A DNA stretch of 10,745 nucleotides from an uncultured Lachnospira sp. GTDB lineage: Bacteria; Bacillota; Clostridia; Lachnospirales; Lachnospiraceae. The notes beneath the pieces are model-generated. The model made no database searches. It had not been told where the DNA came from and was given only the letters and a program-made list of their open reading frames with translations. Made by a program: the position numbers and the translations under genes. The stretch is from positions 1 to 10,745 of the forward strand of contig CAJUBU010000035.1 of the NCBI GenBank assembly GCA_910585095.1, in the 5' to 3' direction. Shown here one piece after another: positions 1-6,471 of this stretch. The stretch's first letter is position 1. Every line of letters starts with the position of its first letter.

Positions 1-31
1 CAGATGCTACTCTCATCATTCCTCTTTTCAT
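1..31 (-). CDS. Start of a divergent gene, cut by the window edge
   Basis: Only about ten codons lie in the window, so the product cannot be identified. On the minus strand an ATG at 31-29 opens a frame reading MKRGMMRVAS up to the edge. An AAAGGGG Shine-Dalgarno-like run (42-36) lies four bases before it. Two in-frame ATGs at 19-17 and 16-14 follow an AGAGG and are alternative starts. Divergent placement from a TetR-family gene is the usual arrangement for a repressor and its target, often a transporter or enzyme. That role is inference from context only. Confidence 0.4.
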   Translation of the reverse strand, partial: MKRGMMRVAS

Positions 32-65
32 AATGCCCCTTTCTTTATGTCTTGTTTATAATTGC

Positions 66-82
66 TGTTTGATATTCAAACA
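66..82. promoter_or_regulatory. 17-bp palindrome, possible operator of the divergent gene
   Basis: TGTTTGA-TAT-TCAAACA is a perfect inverted repeat with 7-bp arms and a 3-bp centre. It lies about 35 bases upstream of the presumed minus-strand start at 31. It sits just upstream of a TATAAA (60-55 on the minus strand) that could be that gene's -10, so a bound protein would cover the -35 area. No clear -35 is visible. The operator role is inferred from shape and position. Confidence 0.4.
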
Positions 83-388
83 TATTTTTATAATACAAAA
101 ACATAATAATAAAAATAATACAACTTTTGTAAACCTATTTTACACAAGCTTACTATAAATATATATATATTATAGCATTTTGTCAATTATACAATCAATT
201 AAATTATTATTTTTATTGATTTTATACAAAAAATCTCGTAATTCTTATCAGTTGTCATAAAAAATCTGTTAATTTTTGTTAAAAGATTATACCCCTGTTA
301 GACAAATAATTTTATGTCACCTCATAGCATTTTTTTACAGGAAAGTCTGATTCTTTCCTAATGGAATTTAAAAAATGTTTTAAAAATA

Positions 389-417
389 TTGTTCATAATG
401 CTATTTTTTGATATAAT
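389..417 (+). promoter_or_regulatory. Sigma-A promoter of tetR
   Basis: TTGTTC (389-394) and a perfect TATAAT (412-417) are separated by 17 bases, the ideal sigma-A spacing. Transcription would begin near 424, giving a leader of about 75 nt that includes the palindrome at 456-477. A weaker alternative, TTGTCA (451-456) with TAATAA (474-479), would start almost at the ribosome binding site. Confidence 0.55.
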
Positions 418-455
418 ATTTAATTAAACAATTATAACACCATATATTATTTGTC

Positions 456-477
456 ATTATACATTGTAATGTTTAAT
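456..477. promoter_or_regulatory. 22-bp palindrome, candidate TetR operator
   Basis: The core ACATT-GT-AATGT (461-472) is perfect. It extends outward through ATTA (456-459) and TAAT (474-477) with a single mismatched pair (460/473). It ends 22 bases before the tetR start codon and just before the ribosome binding site AGGAGG. TetR-family dimers bind palindromes of roughly this size and often repress themselves, so autoregulation is a reasonable inference. Confidence 0.45.
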
Positions 478-499
478 AAAACAAAAATAGGAGGACATC

Positions 500-1117
500 A
501 TGGGAAAAATTGAAATTAACAAAAAAGCAAAGATGACCTCTTTGCTTGATGCTGCATATAAATTATTTACTACACAGGGCGTTAATAAAACATCTATATC
601 TGAAATTTCCAAAGAATCAGGTATTGCTAAAGGTACATTTTATTTATACTTTAAAGATAAATATGATATTCGCAATAAGTTGATTTCACATGAGTCAAGT
701 AAGCTTTTTACTGCTGCAAAAACAGAGCTGCTCCTTTATCAAAAAGACCATGACATATCTTTTGAAGACCAGATTATATTTATTGCCGACCATATTATAA
801 ACGCTCTCAATGAAAATCAATCTCTTCTTACTTTTATCTCTAAAAATTTAAGTTGGGGTATCTTTAAACAAGCATTAACCAGTAATATTAATGATAATGA
901 TATTAACTTTAAACATGTTTTTGAATCGATGATTAATGAATCCAAACAGCCTATACACGACCCTGAAGTTATGATTTTTATGATAATTGAATTAGTTAGT
1001 TCAACAATTTATAGTTCTATATTGTATAAAGAACCTGTTGATTTAGAACATTTAAAACCTCATTTATACAATGCAATACGTGGAATTATCCAATCTCATA
1101 TGTGTACAAGCTGTTAA
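500..1117 (+). CDS. TetR/AcrR-family transcriptional regulator
   Basis: This 205-residue protein is the usual size for a TetR-family dimeric repressor. The N-terminal DNA-binding domain spans about residues 10-56. The helix-turn-helix lies around 31-51, with the typical elements TSISEISKESGIAKGTFYLYF and then KDKYDI. The rest (about 60-205) is the variable ligand-binding and dimerisation domain, from which no ligand can be predicted. The protein ends in an unusual Cys-rich tail, MCTSC, which might be redox- or metal-sensitive, though this is speculative. The start is supported by AGGAGG five bases upstream of the ATG. It is the only plus-strand gene. It is divergent from a gene at the left edge, a likely target, and convergent with nfo 24 bases downstream. 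Confidence 0.88.
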   Translation: MGKIEINKKAKMTSLLDAAYKLFTTQGVNKTSISEISKESGIAKGTFYLYFKDKYDIRNKLISHESSKLFTAAKTELLLYQKDHDISFEDQIIFIADHIINALNENQSLLTFISKNLSWGIFKQALTSNINDNDINFKHVFESMINESKQPIHDPEVMIFMIIELVSSTIYSSILYKEPVDLEHLKPHLYNAIRGIIQSHMCTSC

Positions 1118-1136
1118 AGCTTTTCTTTATAACAGC
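1110..1136. other. Hairpin between convergent tetR and nfo
   Basis: GCTGT-TAAAG and CTTTA-(TA)-ACAGC pair into about 10 bp with a two-base bulge and a CTTTT loop. The left arm contains the tetR stop codon. No U-tract follows on either strand, so it is not a standard intrinsic terminator. It is nonetheless the only strong structure between the two convergent genes and may mark or protect both transcript ends. Confidence 0.35.
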
Positions 1137-1141
1137 ACAAA

Positions 1142-1993
1142 TCAGAGGGTATTATTTGTTTCACCAGTATACAAACTTTTAAGAAGTGCAATTTCCTTAG
1201 CATATCCATCAAATTCATTTGGTGTCTCTAAATAAAAAGGCAATTCTTTAAGAGTATCATTATTAATAATGCAAGTAAATGTTTTAGCTCCAATACTCCC
1301 CTCTCCAATTTTTTCATGTCTATCCTTATGACTGGCAAATGGATTCTTTGAATCATTGAGGTGAATTGCTTTTAATCGCTCTAATCCTATAATTTCATCA
1401 AATTCTTTTAACACTCCGTCTAAATTTCCTACAATGTCATAACCTGCATCATAAATATGGCAAGTATCAAGACAAACACCAATATGGTCTTTTAATTCAA
1501 CACCATCAATAATCTGTCGGATTTCTTCAAAAGTTTTTCCAACTTCAGAGCCTTTTCCAGACATTGTTTCCAGTAAGACTTTAGTTGTCTGCTCTGGCTT
1601 TATCAATTCATTCAACATTTCAACAATATATTTTATACCAGTTTGAACCCCCTGTTTCATATGACTTCCCGGATGAAAATTATACATATTATTTGGTAAA
1701 TATTCCATTCGTTGTAAATCATCTGCAAATGTTCTTTTTGCAAATGCTCTGATATCTGGGTCGTTAGAACAAGCATTTAATGTATATGGCGCATGTGCTA
1801 AAATTATATCAATACCTTTTTGCTTTGCAAATTCTTTAAAATTATCAATATCCTCTTCATCAATTGTCTTTGCAGAGCCTCCTCGCGGATTTCTTGAAAA
1901 AAATTGAAATGTATTGCCTCCTAATGCAACAATTTCCTTTCCCATATTTAAAAATCCATTTGCAGTCGATAAATGACAACCTATCTTTAACAT
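1142..1993 (-). CDS. nfo: Endonuclease IV (AP endonuclease, Nfo)
   Basis: Cleaves DNA 5' to abasic sites in base-excision repair and uses a three-metal (Zn) centre in a TIM barrel. At 283 residues it matches the E. coli enzyme (285). All family metal ligands are visible: H67 (AHAPY), H107 (FHPGSH), E142 (LETMSG), D176 and H179 (LDTCH), H211 (HLNDSK), D224 and H226 (KDRHEKIGEG) and E256 (LETP). The N-terminal GCHLS and the QFFSRNPR segment are also typical. AGAGG lies five bases before the ATG. It follows rsmI after a 301-base gap containing a repeat and a possible promoter of its own, so it is probably transcribed separately. The sequence looks intact. Confidence 0.96.
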   Translation of the reverse strand: MLKIGCHLSTANGFLNMGKEIVALGGNTFQFFSRNPRGGSAKTIDEEDIDNFKEFAKQKGIDIILAHAPYTLNACSNDPDIRAFAKRTFADDLQRMEYLPNNMYNFHPGSHMKQGVQTGIKYIVEMLNELIKPEQTTKVLLETMSGKGSEVGKTFEEIRQIIDGVELKDHIGVCLDTCHIYDAGYDIVGNLDGVLKEFDEIIGLERLKAIHLNDSKNPFASHKDRHEKIGEGSIGAKTFTCIINNDTLKELPFYLETPNEFDGYAKEIALLKSLYTGETNNTL

Positions 1994-2065
1994 ATTTTTA
2001 CCTCTTTTATCTATATTTTTCCTATCATAACATCATTCATCTTATTATTTTTACTAAACTTTTCT

Positions 2066-2095
2066 ATAATATTTTAGTTAAGCGGATATTCGCAA
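2066..2095 (-). promoter_or_regulatory. Possible nfo promoter
   Basis: Read on the minus strand, TTGCGA (2095-2090) and TATTAT (2071-2066) are 18 bases apart. Transcription would start near 2059, about 65 nt before the nfo ATG. The -35 hexamer lies in the loop and right arm of the palindrome at 2081-2101, so the repeat itself may have supplied it. The hexamers are imperfect, so confidence is modest. Confidence 0.35.
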
Positions 2096-2101
2096 TCCGC
2101 T
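2081..2101. repeat. Palindromic module AGCGGAT-N7-ATCCGCT
   Basis: Perfect 7-bp arms flank a 7-base loop (ATTCGCA). A sister hairpin with the same geometry, GCAGAT-TACAAAT-ATCTGC, is at 6775-6793. The loop plus right arm recurs as ATATTCGCAATCTGCT near 7061-7076. It abuts the larger repeat that begins at 2101, which suggests a composite element. Confidence 0.6.
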
Positions 2102-2183
2102 GCGTTGCTTTCTTGTGCAAAAAACAAAATAAAACATTTTGTTTTTACAATTTTGTGTCAAGCAATGCACAGACACAAATTGT
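2101..2183. repeat. 83-base intergenic palindromic repeat, copy A
   Basis: By eye this aligns with 6648-6731 at about 85% identity (roughly 11 mismatches and a 2-base gap), in the same orientation. Several inverted repeats are nested inside. TGCGTTGCTT (2101-2110) pairs with AAGCAATGCA (2160-2169) with one G-T pair. AAAAACAAAAT (2120-2130) pairs perfectly with ATTTTGTTTTT (2136-2146). ACAATTTTGTGTC (2147-2159) pairs with GACACAAATTGT (2172-2183) with one bulge. The first and third pairings overlap and exclude each other. There is no coding capacity. It lies between rsmI and nfo, where no conventional terminator is seen. Confidence 0.7.
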
Positions 2184-2294
2184 GGGGGCTATCGCAAAAT
2201 AGAAATTTCATACTAAGTAGTTATAATGGTAAAATAAAACTATATATAGTATTTGAAATTCTTTTTGCAACAGCCTCTATTGACTTAAATCAAC

Positions 2295-3143
2295 TTATAA
2301 CTTACCTATCAATTCACTATAGATATCTCGTTTAGAAACTCCTCTGTCTTTTGCGGCAGCTTTCATTGCTTCTTTTTTATCCATACCATTATTCATATAC
2401 ATCTCAACATGCTCTGTCACACTCATACTGTCCCACTGCTGCCTGCTTTCCTCTATAAGCGTTTCTTTTAACTTTCCCGCAATTACAAGCACATATTCGC
2501 CTTTTGGTTCATTAGATTGATAATATTCAAGTGCGTTTTTAAAATTTGTTATCATAACATTTTCATATTTTTTCGTTAATTCTTTACATATTGACAATAT
2601 TCTATCTTGTCCAAAAACACCAGCAAGCTCATGCAATGTTTTTATCAACCTATGTGGCGCTTCATATATAATAATAGTCCTTGTTTCATTTTTTAAAGAA
2701 TCTATAATAAAATTTCTCTCTTTTTTATCAGTTGGCAAAAATGCTTCAAACACAAATCTTCTTGTCGCTTGCCCAGATATGGTTAAAGCTGTAACACATG
2801 CCGCTGCACCCGGAAGGGATGTCACTGTAATACCCATCTTATGACATTGCTTTACCAATTCTTCACCGGGGTCAGATATTCCAGGTGTCCCCGCATCCGT
2901 AATTAACGCTATATTTGCCCCCAAATTCAATTTATCAACTAAAACTTTTGCTTTTTCAAATTTATTAAATTCATGATAGCTTGTCATAGGTGTTTTAATA
3001 TTAAAATGATTTAACAATTTAATACTATTTCTTGTATCTTCCGCCGCTATCAAATCAACTTCTTGAAGTGTTTTTAACACCCTATAAGTAATATCTTCTA
3101 AATTTCCTATAGGCGTGGCACACAAATATAACGTTCCTTTCAA
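2295..3143 (-). CDS. rsmI: 16S rRNA (cytidine-1402-2'-O)-methyltransferase RsmI
   Basis: Transfers a methyl group from SAM to the 2'-OH of C1402 in the 16S rRNA decoding centre. It belongs to the tetrapyrrole-methylase (SPOUT-unlike, class III) fold. Signature segments are the N-terminal GTLYLCATPIGNLED, AAEDTRNS near residues 35-40, ITDAGTPGISDPGEE near 81-95 and SLPGAAA near 109-115. The C-terminal tail, with MDKKEAMKAAAKDRGVSKRD, is the usual small helical domain. No ATG is available. Two in-frame TTG codons exist, at 3149 and 3143. GGAG (3154-3151) is one base from the first and seven from the second, so I chose 3143, giving 282 residues. It follows trmN6 by 48 bases. In B. subtilis a GIY-YIG gene (yazA) lies between them and is absent here. 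Confidence 0.94.
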   Translation of the reverse strand: MKGTLYLCATPIGNLEDITYRVLKTLQEVDLIAAEDTRNSIKLLNHFNIKTPMTSYHEFNKFEKAKVLVDKLNLGANIALITDAGTPGISDPGEELVKQCHKMGITVTSLPGAAACVTALTISGQATRRFVFEAFLPTDKKERNFIIDSLKNETRTIIIYEAPHRLIKTLHELAGVFGQDRILSICKELTKKYENVMITNFKNALEYYQSNEPKGEYVLVIAGKLKETLIEESRQQWDSMSVTEHVEMYMNNGMDKKEAMKAAAKDRGVSKRDIYSELIGKL

Positions 3144-3191
3144 ATTCAATCTCCATTTCTATAATTTTCTGGACTGTGTTTTTTAGCAATT

Positions 3192-3950
3192 TTATTTTTC
3201 ATTATACATTTGCAGCAATTCATTTGTATAACTTCCATCATGATTATATACAATTAATGGAGGTAACGTTTGAAGCTGTCTATTTCCGCATTTTACTGCC
3301 TCAATCAAAACCATATTTGCAGCTTTATCCATGTAAGGATGAACCATTCTCATCACTTTAGGTTCTAAATGATACTGTTCCATCAACAAAAATAATTCCA
3401 CAAGCCTGCGCGGTCTATGTACCATATACATACGACCTTTAACCTTTAAATGCTTTGATGCCTCCCTAATAATATCCTCCAAAGTACATAATATCTCATG
3501 TCTAGCAATTGCCTTAGCACTTTCAGGATTAATTATGCCATGATTTTCATTCATATAAGGCGGATTACATGTTATCACATCATACAAAACATTTCCAACT
3601 AATTCCTTTAAATTATTTACATTTCCTTTTATAATATCAATATCTTGTGATAATTTATTTAATAAAATATTTTTATTTGCTAAAATATAACTCATTTCTT
3701 GAATTTCAATACCTGTATAATGTACCTTTTTTTCTGGATTTTTTCCTTTGATAAGAATAGGTATTACACCATTTCCTGTACACATATCCAAGAGTGTATT
3801 ATTTTCTTCAACCCTTGCAAATGAAGATAACAATACGGCGTCTATGCCGAAGCAAAAACACGCCGTATTTTGTAGCAGCTTATATCCATTGCATTGAAGG
3901 TCGTCAAGTCTTTCATTCTCACCCATTTCATAATTTTTATCAATCATCAT
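3192..3950 (-). CDS. trmN6: tRNA1(Val) A37 N6-methyltransferase (TrmN6/YabB type)
   Basis: A class I SAM-dependent methyltransferase predicted to make N6-methyladenosine at position 37 of tRNA-Val. The SAM loop is LLDMCTGNGVIPIL (about residues 53-66). The acidic residue ending strand 2 is in TGIEIQ (79-84). The catalytic NPPY is at 129-132, preceded by VITC, and is diagnostic of amino-methyltransferases acting on adenine. The 252-residue length fits the family. The start ATG (3950-3948) lies inside the end of ricT. The two overlap by 11 bases in the ATGATGATTGA junction, which suggests translational coupling. An adjacent ATG at 3947 is an alternative start. Methylation of exactly tRNA-Val is taken from the family and not shown by the sequence. 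Confidence 0.93.
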   Translation of the reverse strand: MMIDKNYEMGENERLDDLQCNGYKLLQNTACFCFGIDAVLLSSFARVEENNTLLDMCTGNGVIPILIKGKNPEKKVHYTGIEIQEMSYILANKNILLNKLSQDIDIIKGNVNNLKELVGNVLYDVITCNPPYMNENHGIINPESAKAIARHEILCTLEDIIREASKHLKVKGRMYMVHRPRRLVELFLLMEQYHLEPKVMRMVHPYMDKAANMVLIEAVKCGNRQLQTLPPLIVYNHDGSYTNELLQMYNEK

Positions 3951-4857
3951 TTATATGAGCATTTCCTTCCTTTTTTTCCAATTCTTCCAGTGCTTTTAAT
4001 TCTTTATCATTAATCTTATCATTTCCATTATATTTACGTCTTGCCTTAAATCTTAAATCAGAAACATTATACTCTCGTATCTCTTTTTCATCATTATCCA
4101 AACTGACAATAACTTTTACGGTCTGTCTTAATACGCTAACACTTGAGACTTCTCCTTTCATCTTTTCAGGAGTTGTCACCACATCACCTACATTTGGCAA
4201 ATTATTTGTTAATTCTGCATATGTTTCATTTTCATTGTTTAAACAGCACATTAACCTTCCGCATACACCTGAAATCTTAGTAGGATTTAATGATAAATTT
4301 TGGTCTTTTGCCATCTTTATTGAAACTGGGACAAATTCTGGCATATAGGTTGCACAGCACAATGGTCTTCCACATACGCCAATTCCTCCCATAAGTTTTG
4401 CTTCATCACGCACGCCAATTTGTCTTAACTCAATCCTTGTCCTAAATACCGAAGCTAAATCTTTAACCAACTCTCTAAAATCAATTCTTCCATCAGCAGT
4501 AAAATAAAATAATACTTTATTATTATCAAACGTATACTCTACATGAATGAGCTTCATATCAAGATTATGTTTTTTTATCTTTTCAAGGCATATTTTAAAT
4601 GCCTCTTTCTCTTTTTCTCGATTGATAGCTTCTTTTTCATCGTCCTCCTCAGTTGCCACTCTTATAACCGCTTTGAGTGGCTGTATAACGCACTCGTCTT
4701 CAATTTCTCTTATACCAAGCACAACATTGCCATATTCCACACCTCTGGCAGTTTCCACAATAACATGTTGTCCCACCACAATATCATCATACATTCCTGG
4801 CGAAAAGTAATAAATTTTGCCTGCCTGCCTAAAACGCACGCCAATAACTTTTGTCAT
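3940..4857 (-). CDS. ricT: RicT/YaaT, PSP1-domain regulator of RNA processing
   Basis: Homologue of B. subtilis YaaT (RicT). With RicA and RicF it forms an iron-sulfur complex that works with RNase Y in mRNA maturation and affects the Spo0A phosphorelay, competence and biofilm formation. The N-terminus GVRFRQAGKIYYFSPG matches the family. The PSP1 C-terminal domain holds two Cys clusters, GVCGRPLCC (C162, C167, C168) and GVCGRLMCC (C199, C204, C205), which suit cluster binding. The tail after about residue 260 is charged and divergent, making it longer (305 residues) than the Bacillus protein. A GGAG is rather far, 11 bases, from the ATG. It follows holB after 106 bases containing a hairpin, and overlaps trmN6. 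B. subtilis has yabA at the junction with trmN6, and it is missing here. Confidence 0.93.
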   Translation of the reverse strand: MTKVIGVRFRQAGKIYYFSPGMYDDIVVGQHVIVETARGVEYGNVVLGIREIEDECVIQPLKAVIRVATEEDDEKEAINREKEKEAFKICLEKIKKHNLDMKLIHVEYTFDNNKVLFYFTADGRIDFRELVKDLASVFRTRIELRQIGVRDEAKLMGGIGVCGRPLCCATYMPEFVPVSIKMAKDQNLSLNPTKISGVCGRLMCCLNNENETYAELTNNLPNVGDVVTTPEKMKGEVSSVSVLRQTVKVIVSLDNDEKEIREYNVSDLRFKARRKYNGNDKINDKELKALEELEKKEGNAHINDD

Positions 4858-4915
4858 CTATTTATATTCTCCAATTCTCTTATAATTCATTTTAATAGTA
4901 TGTTTTTTATTTTAC

Positions 4916-4945
4916 AAAGAACTTAAATCTATCAGCAAGTTCTTT
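4916..4945. other. 9-bp perfect hairpin between holB and ricT
   Basis: AAAGAACTT (4916-4924) and AAGTTCTTT (4937-4945) are perfect inverted repeats around a 12-base loop. On the minus-strand transcript the hairpin begins about 19 bases after the holB stop and is followed by an A-rich run, not a U-tract. An intrinsic terminator for this strand is therefore unlikely. It may be an RNA processing or stability element that sets ricT output relative to holB. Confidence 0.45.
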
Positions 4946-4963
4946 CTATAAATCAACTGCACA

Positions 4964-5956
4964 TTACATTGCATCTTTAATTGTCATTATCATAAGCTCT
5001 ATTGTTAAATCAAATTTGACATTTGCTTTTAATCGAATTTTTACTTTATCGATGGCATTTAATATATCTTCCAATCCCATATAAGAATATTGTGAAGAAT
5101 GTGTCTTAATTAACAATAATTCTTCTTTAAATATCACTTTATTAGCATTGTTTGTACTTTTAAATAACAGCACATCTCTATACCACATCGCCATCAAATC
5201 AAGATAATCATCTATATTGTTCTTATAGTTCATTATATTTTTAACTTCAGCCAATATCTGTGTCGTATTCATTTCTTTTGCATATCTTACAATTGTCAAC
5301 ACACTTTTTTTCAATTCTTTAAAATCTTGTGAATCAATGGCGGCAATTGCCCGCCCAATATTTCCCTGTGCAAACGCAGTTGCAAACTGCACTTCATAAT
5401 TGCTGATGGTATAATGTTCTTTTATAAATTGTTCTACTAACTCATCGCTTATTGGTTTAAAATCAATTCTTACACATCTTGAAAGCACAGTCTGCAAAAA
5501 TATATCTGCATTTGTTGTCAACAGTATAATAATTCCATATTCTGGTGGTTCTTCAATAGTCTTTAAAAGTGTATTTTGTGCCTGAACGGTCAATTTTTCA
5601 GCTTCATCAATAATATATATTTTATATTGGCTATGATATGGCTTTATCTGTATATCACCAATTAACTGCTGTCTTATATCCTCCACGCCAATACTGCTAA
5701 CTTTTTCATGTCCAATCCATATAATATCAGGGTGATTTTTAGAATCTGCCTGTATACATGAAGGACACTTTCCGCAAGGCTGCATTTTTCCTTCTTCACA
5801 TTGCAATGCCTTAGCAAACAATGCCGCCATCGTTTTTTTGCCAGAACCTAAACCACCATTAAAGATGTATGCATGAGATACCTTTTTTAATTCAATACAT
5901 TTTTGTAAATGTTCTTTTATATCATTATGTCCATAAATATCAGCATATGTACTCAT
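4964..5956 (-). CDS. holB: DNA polymerase III subunit delta' (HolB)
   Basis: Clamp-loader subunit that helps open and load the beta sliding clamp at replication forks. At 330 residues it has the typical Firmicute length. The AAA+ domain has SHAYIFNGGLGSGKKT (P-loop about 34-42). A Cys4 zinc module is formed by C53, C61, C64 and C67. Walker B is in YIIDEAEKL (D117, E118), and the sensor and arginine-finger region is TTNADIFLQTVLSRC (SRC at 159-161). The residue after the P-loop lysine is Lys, not Ser/Thr, which fits delta' subunits that do not hydrolyse ATP. The C-terminal collar domain (about 210-330) is less conserved. It lies 54 bases after yaaR, with GGTGA before the ATG. SRC and the Cys4 module separate it from simple AAA+ ATPases. 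DnaX is much longer. Confidence 0.94.
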   Translation of the reverse strand: MSTYADIYGHNDIKEHLQKCIELKKVSHAYIFNGGLGSGKKTMAALFAKALQCEEGKMQPCGKCPSCIQADSKNHPDIIWIGHEKVSSIGVEDIRQQLIGDIQIKPYHSQYKIYIIDEAEKLTVQAQNTLLKTIEEPPEYGIIILLTTNADIFLQTVLSRCVRIDFKPISDELVEQFIKEHYTISNYEVQFATAFAQGNIGRAIAAIDSQDFKELKKSVLTIVRYAKEMNTTQILAEVKNIMNYKNNIDDYLDLMAMWYRDVLLFKSTNNANKVIFKEELLLIKTHSSQYSYMGLEDILNAIDKVKIRLKANVKFDLTIELMIMTIKDAM

Positions 5957-6010
5957 ACAATCACCATCCTTATAATAAATATTACCTTTGTTTTATAATC
6001 CTTTTATATC

Positions 6011-6457
6011 TTACGTTGTTATATCCAACAACAAACCTCTAATATCATCAATTCTACTGACAATAGCAAGATGGTCTTTTTCTTCTTTCATAAGCTCCTC
6101 TGCTAAATCATCCAGATTTTTGTCAACAAGCTTTACAATACCATACACCCTATGTCTGCCTCGCCTGTCAAGGAAGTTTTCCCTTGAAAACTCATGTGAC
6201 CTTGACACAATCTCATTCATAAAACCTTTAACCAACTGGCGATATCTTCTCATATCTTTAATATCCATATGTTTTGCAATCTTATCGCCTTGGTCATTGA
6301 TTTGCTCTATCATGTCCTTCAACTTAACTTGAAGATCTTTTTCTTTAATATTGCTTATCAAGGTAAACTTAAAATTTTCATCGCTTGAAGATGAACTTCC
6401 CTGTTTATTTTCAATTTGTTGCTGTGCCATAGATACGTCATTTATCTTAATATCCAT
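6011..6457 (-). CDS. yaaR: YaaR family protein (DUF327)
   Basis: A small conserved Firmicute protein whose biochemical function I do not know. It is about 148 residues, close to B. subtilis YaaR. Family-like segments are RRYRQLVKGFMNEIV (about 70-84) and LDRRGRHRVYGIVKLVDKNLDDL (about 96-118). The N-terminus has a polar Gln/Ser-rich linker (about 10-28), followed by a mostly helical, highly charged body. No signal peptide or membrane segment is visible. The frame stays open 55 codons further upstream, but that part is repeat-derived, reads unlike the family, and lacks a ribosome binding site. I chose the ATG at 6457 because GGGGGA (6468-6463) precedes it by five bases. It sits directly before holB, as in Bacillus, so a link to replication is plausible but unproven. 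Confidence 0.88.
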   Translation of the reverse strand: MDIKINDVSMAQQQIENKQGSSSSSDENFKFTLISNIKEKDLQVKLKDMIEQINDQGDKIAKHMDIKDMRRYRQLVKGFMNEIVSRSHEFSRENFLDRRGRHRVYGIVKLVDKNLDDLAEELMKEEKDHLAIVSRIDDIRGLLLDITT

Positions 6458-6471
6458 AAAAATCCCCCATT

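Larger units (their letters stand above)
32..499. other. AT-rich divergent intergenic region
   Basis: No convincing gene lies here. The stretch is very AT-rich and includes an (AT)n run near 160-174. It holds palindromes at 66-82, 339-359 and 456-477 and a sigma-A-like promoter for tetR at 389-417. ATAGCAT (324-330) and ATGCTAT (398-404) form a further inverted pair around the 339-359 hairpin. Its length and palindromes suggest regulation of both flanking genes. Confidence 0.6.
1994..2294. other. rsmI-nfo intergenic region
   Basis: This 301-base gap has no gene. It holds the palindromic module at 2081-2101, repeat copy A at 2101-2183 and a possible nfo promoter. A stretch at about 2191-2205, GCAAAATAGAAAT, resembles the ACAATAGAAA arms found upstream of yaaR. 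No clear intrinsic terminator follows rsmI. The repeat hairpins are the only strong structures that could serve as one. Confidence 0.6.

Noticed and set aside
1110..1136. Bidirectional terminator between tetR and nfo
   Set aside because: The hairpin is real, but neither strand has a T-tract after it, so I list it only as a hairpin.
1864..2335. Plus-strand open frames across the nfo start and the rsmI-nfo gap
   Set aside because: They are antisense to nfo and rsmI and run through repeat copy A. Their composition is low-complexity and reads as shadow frames.
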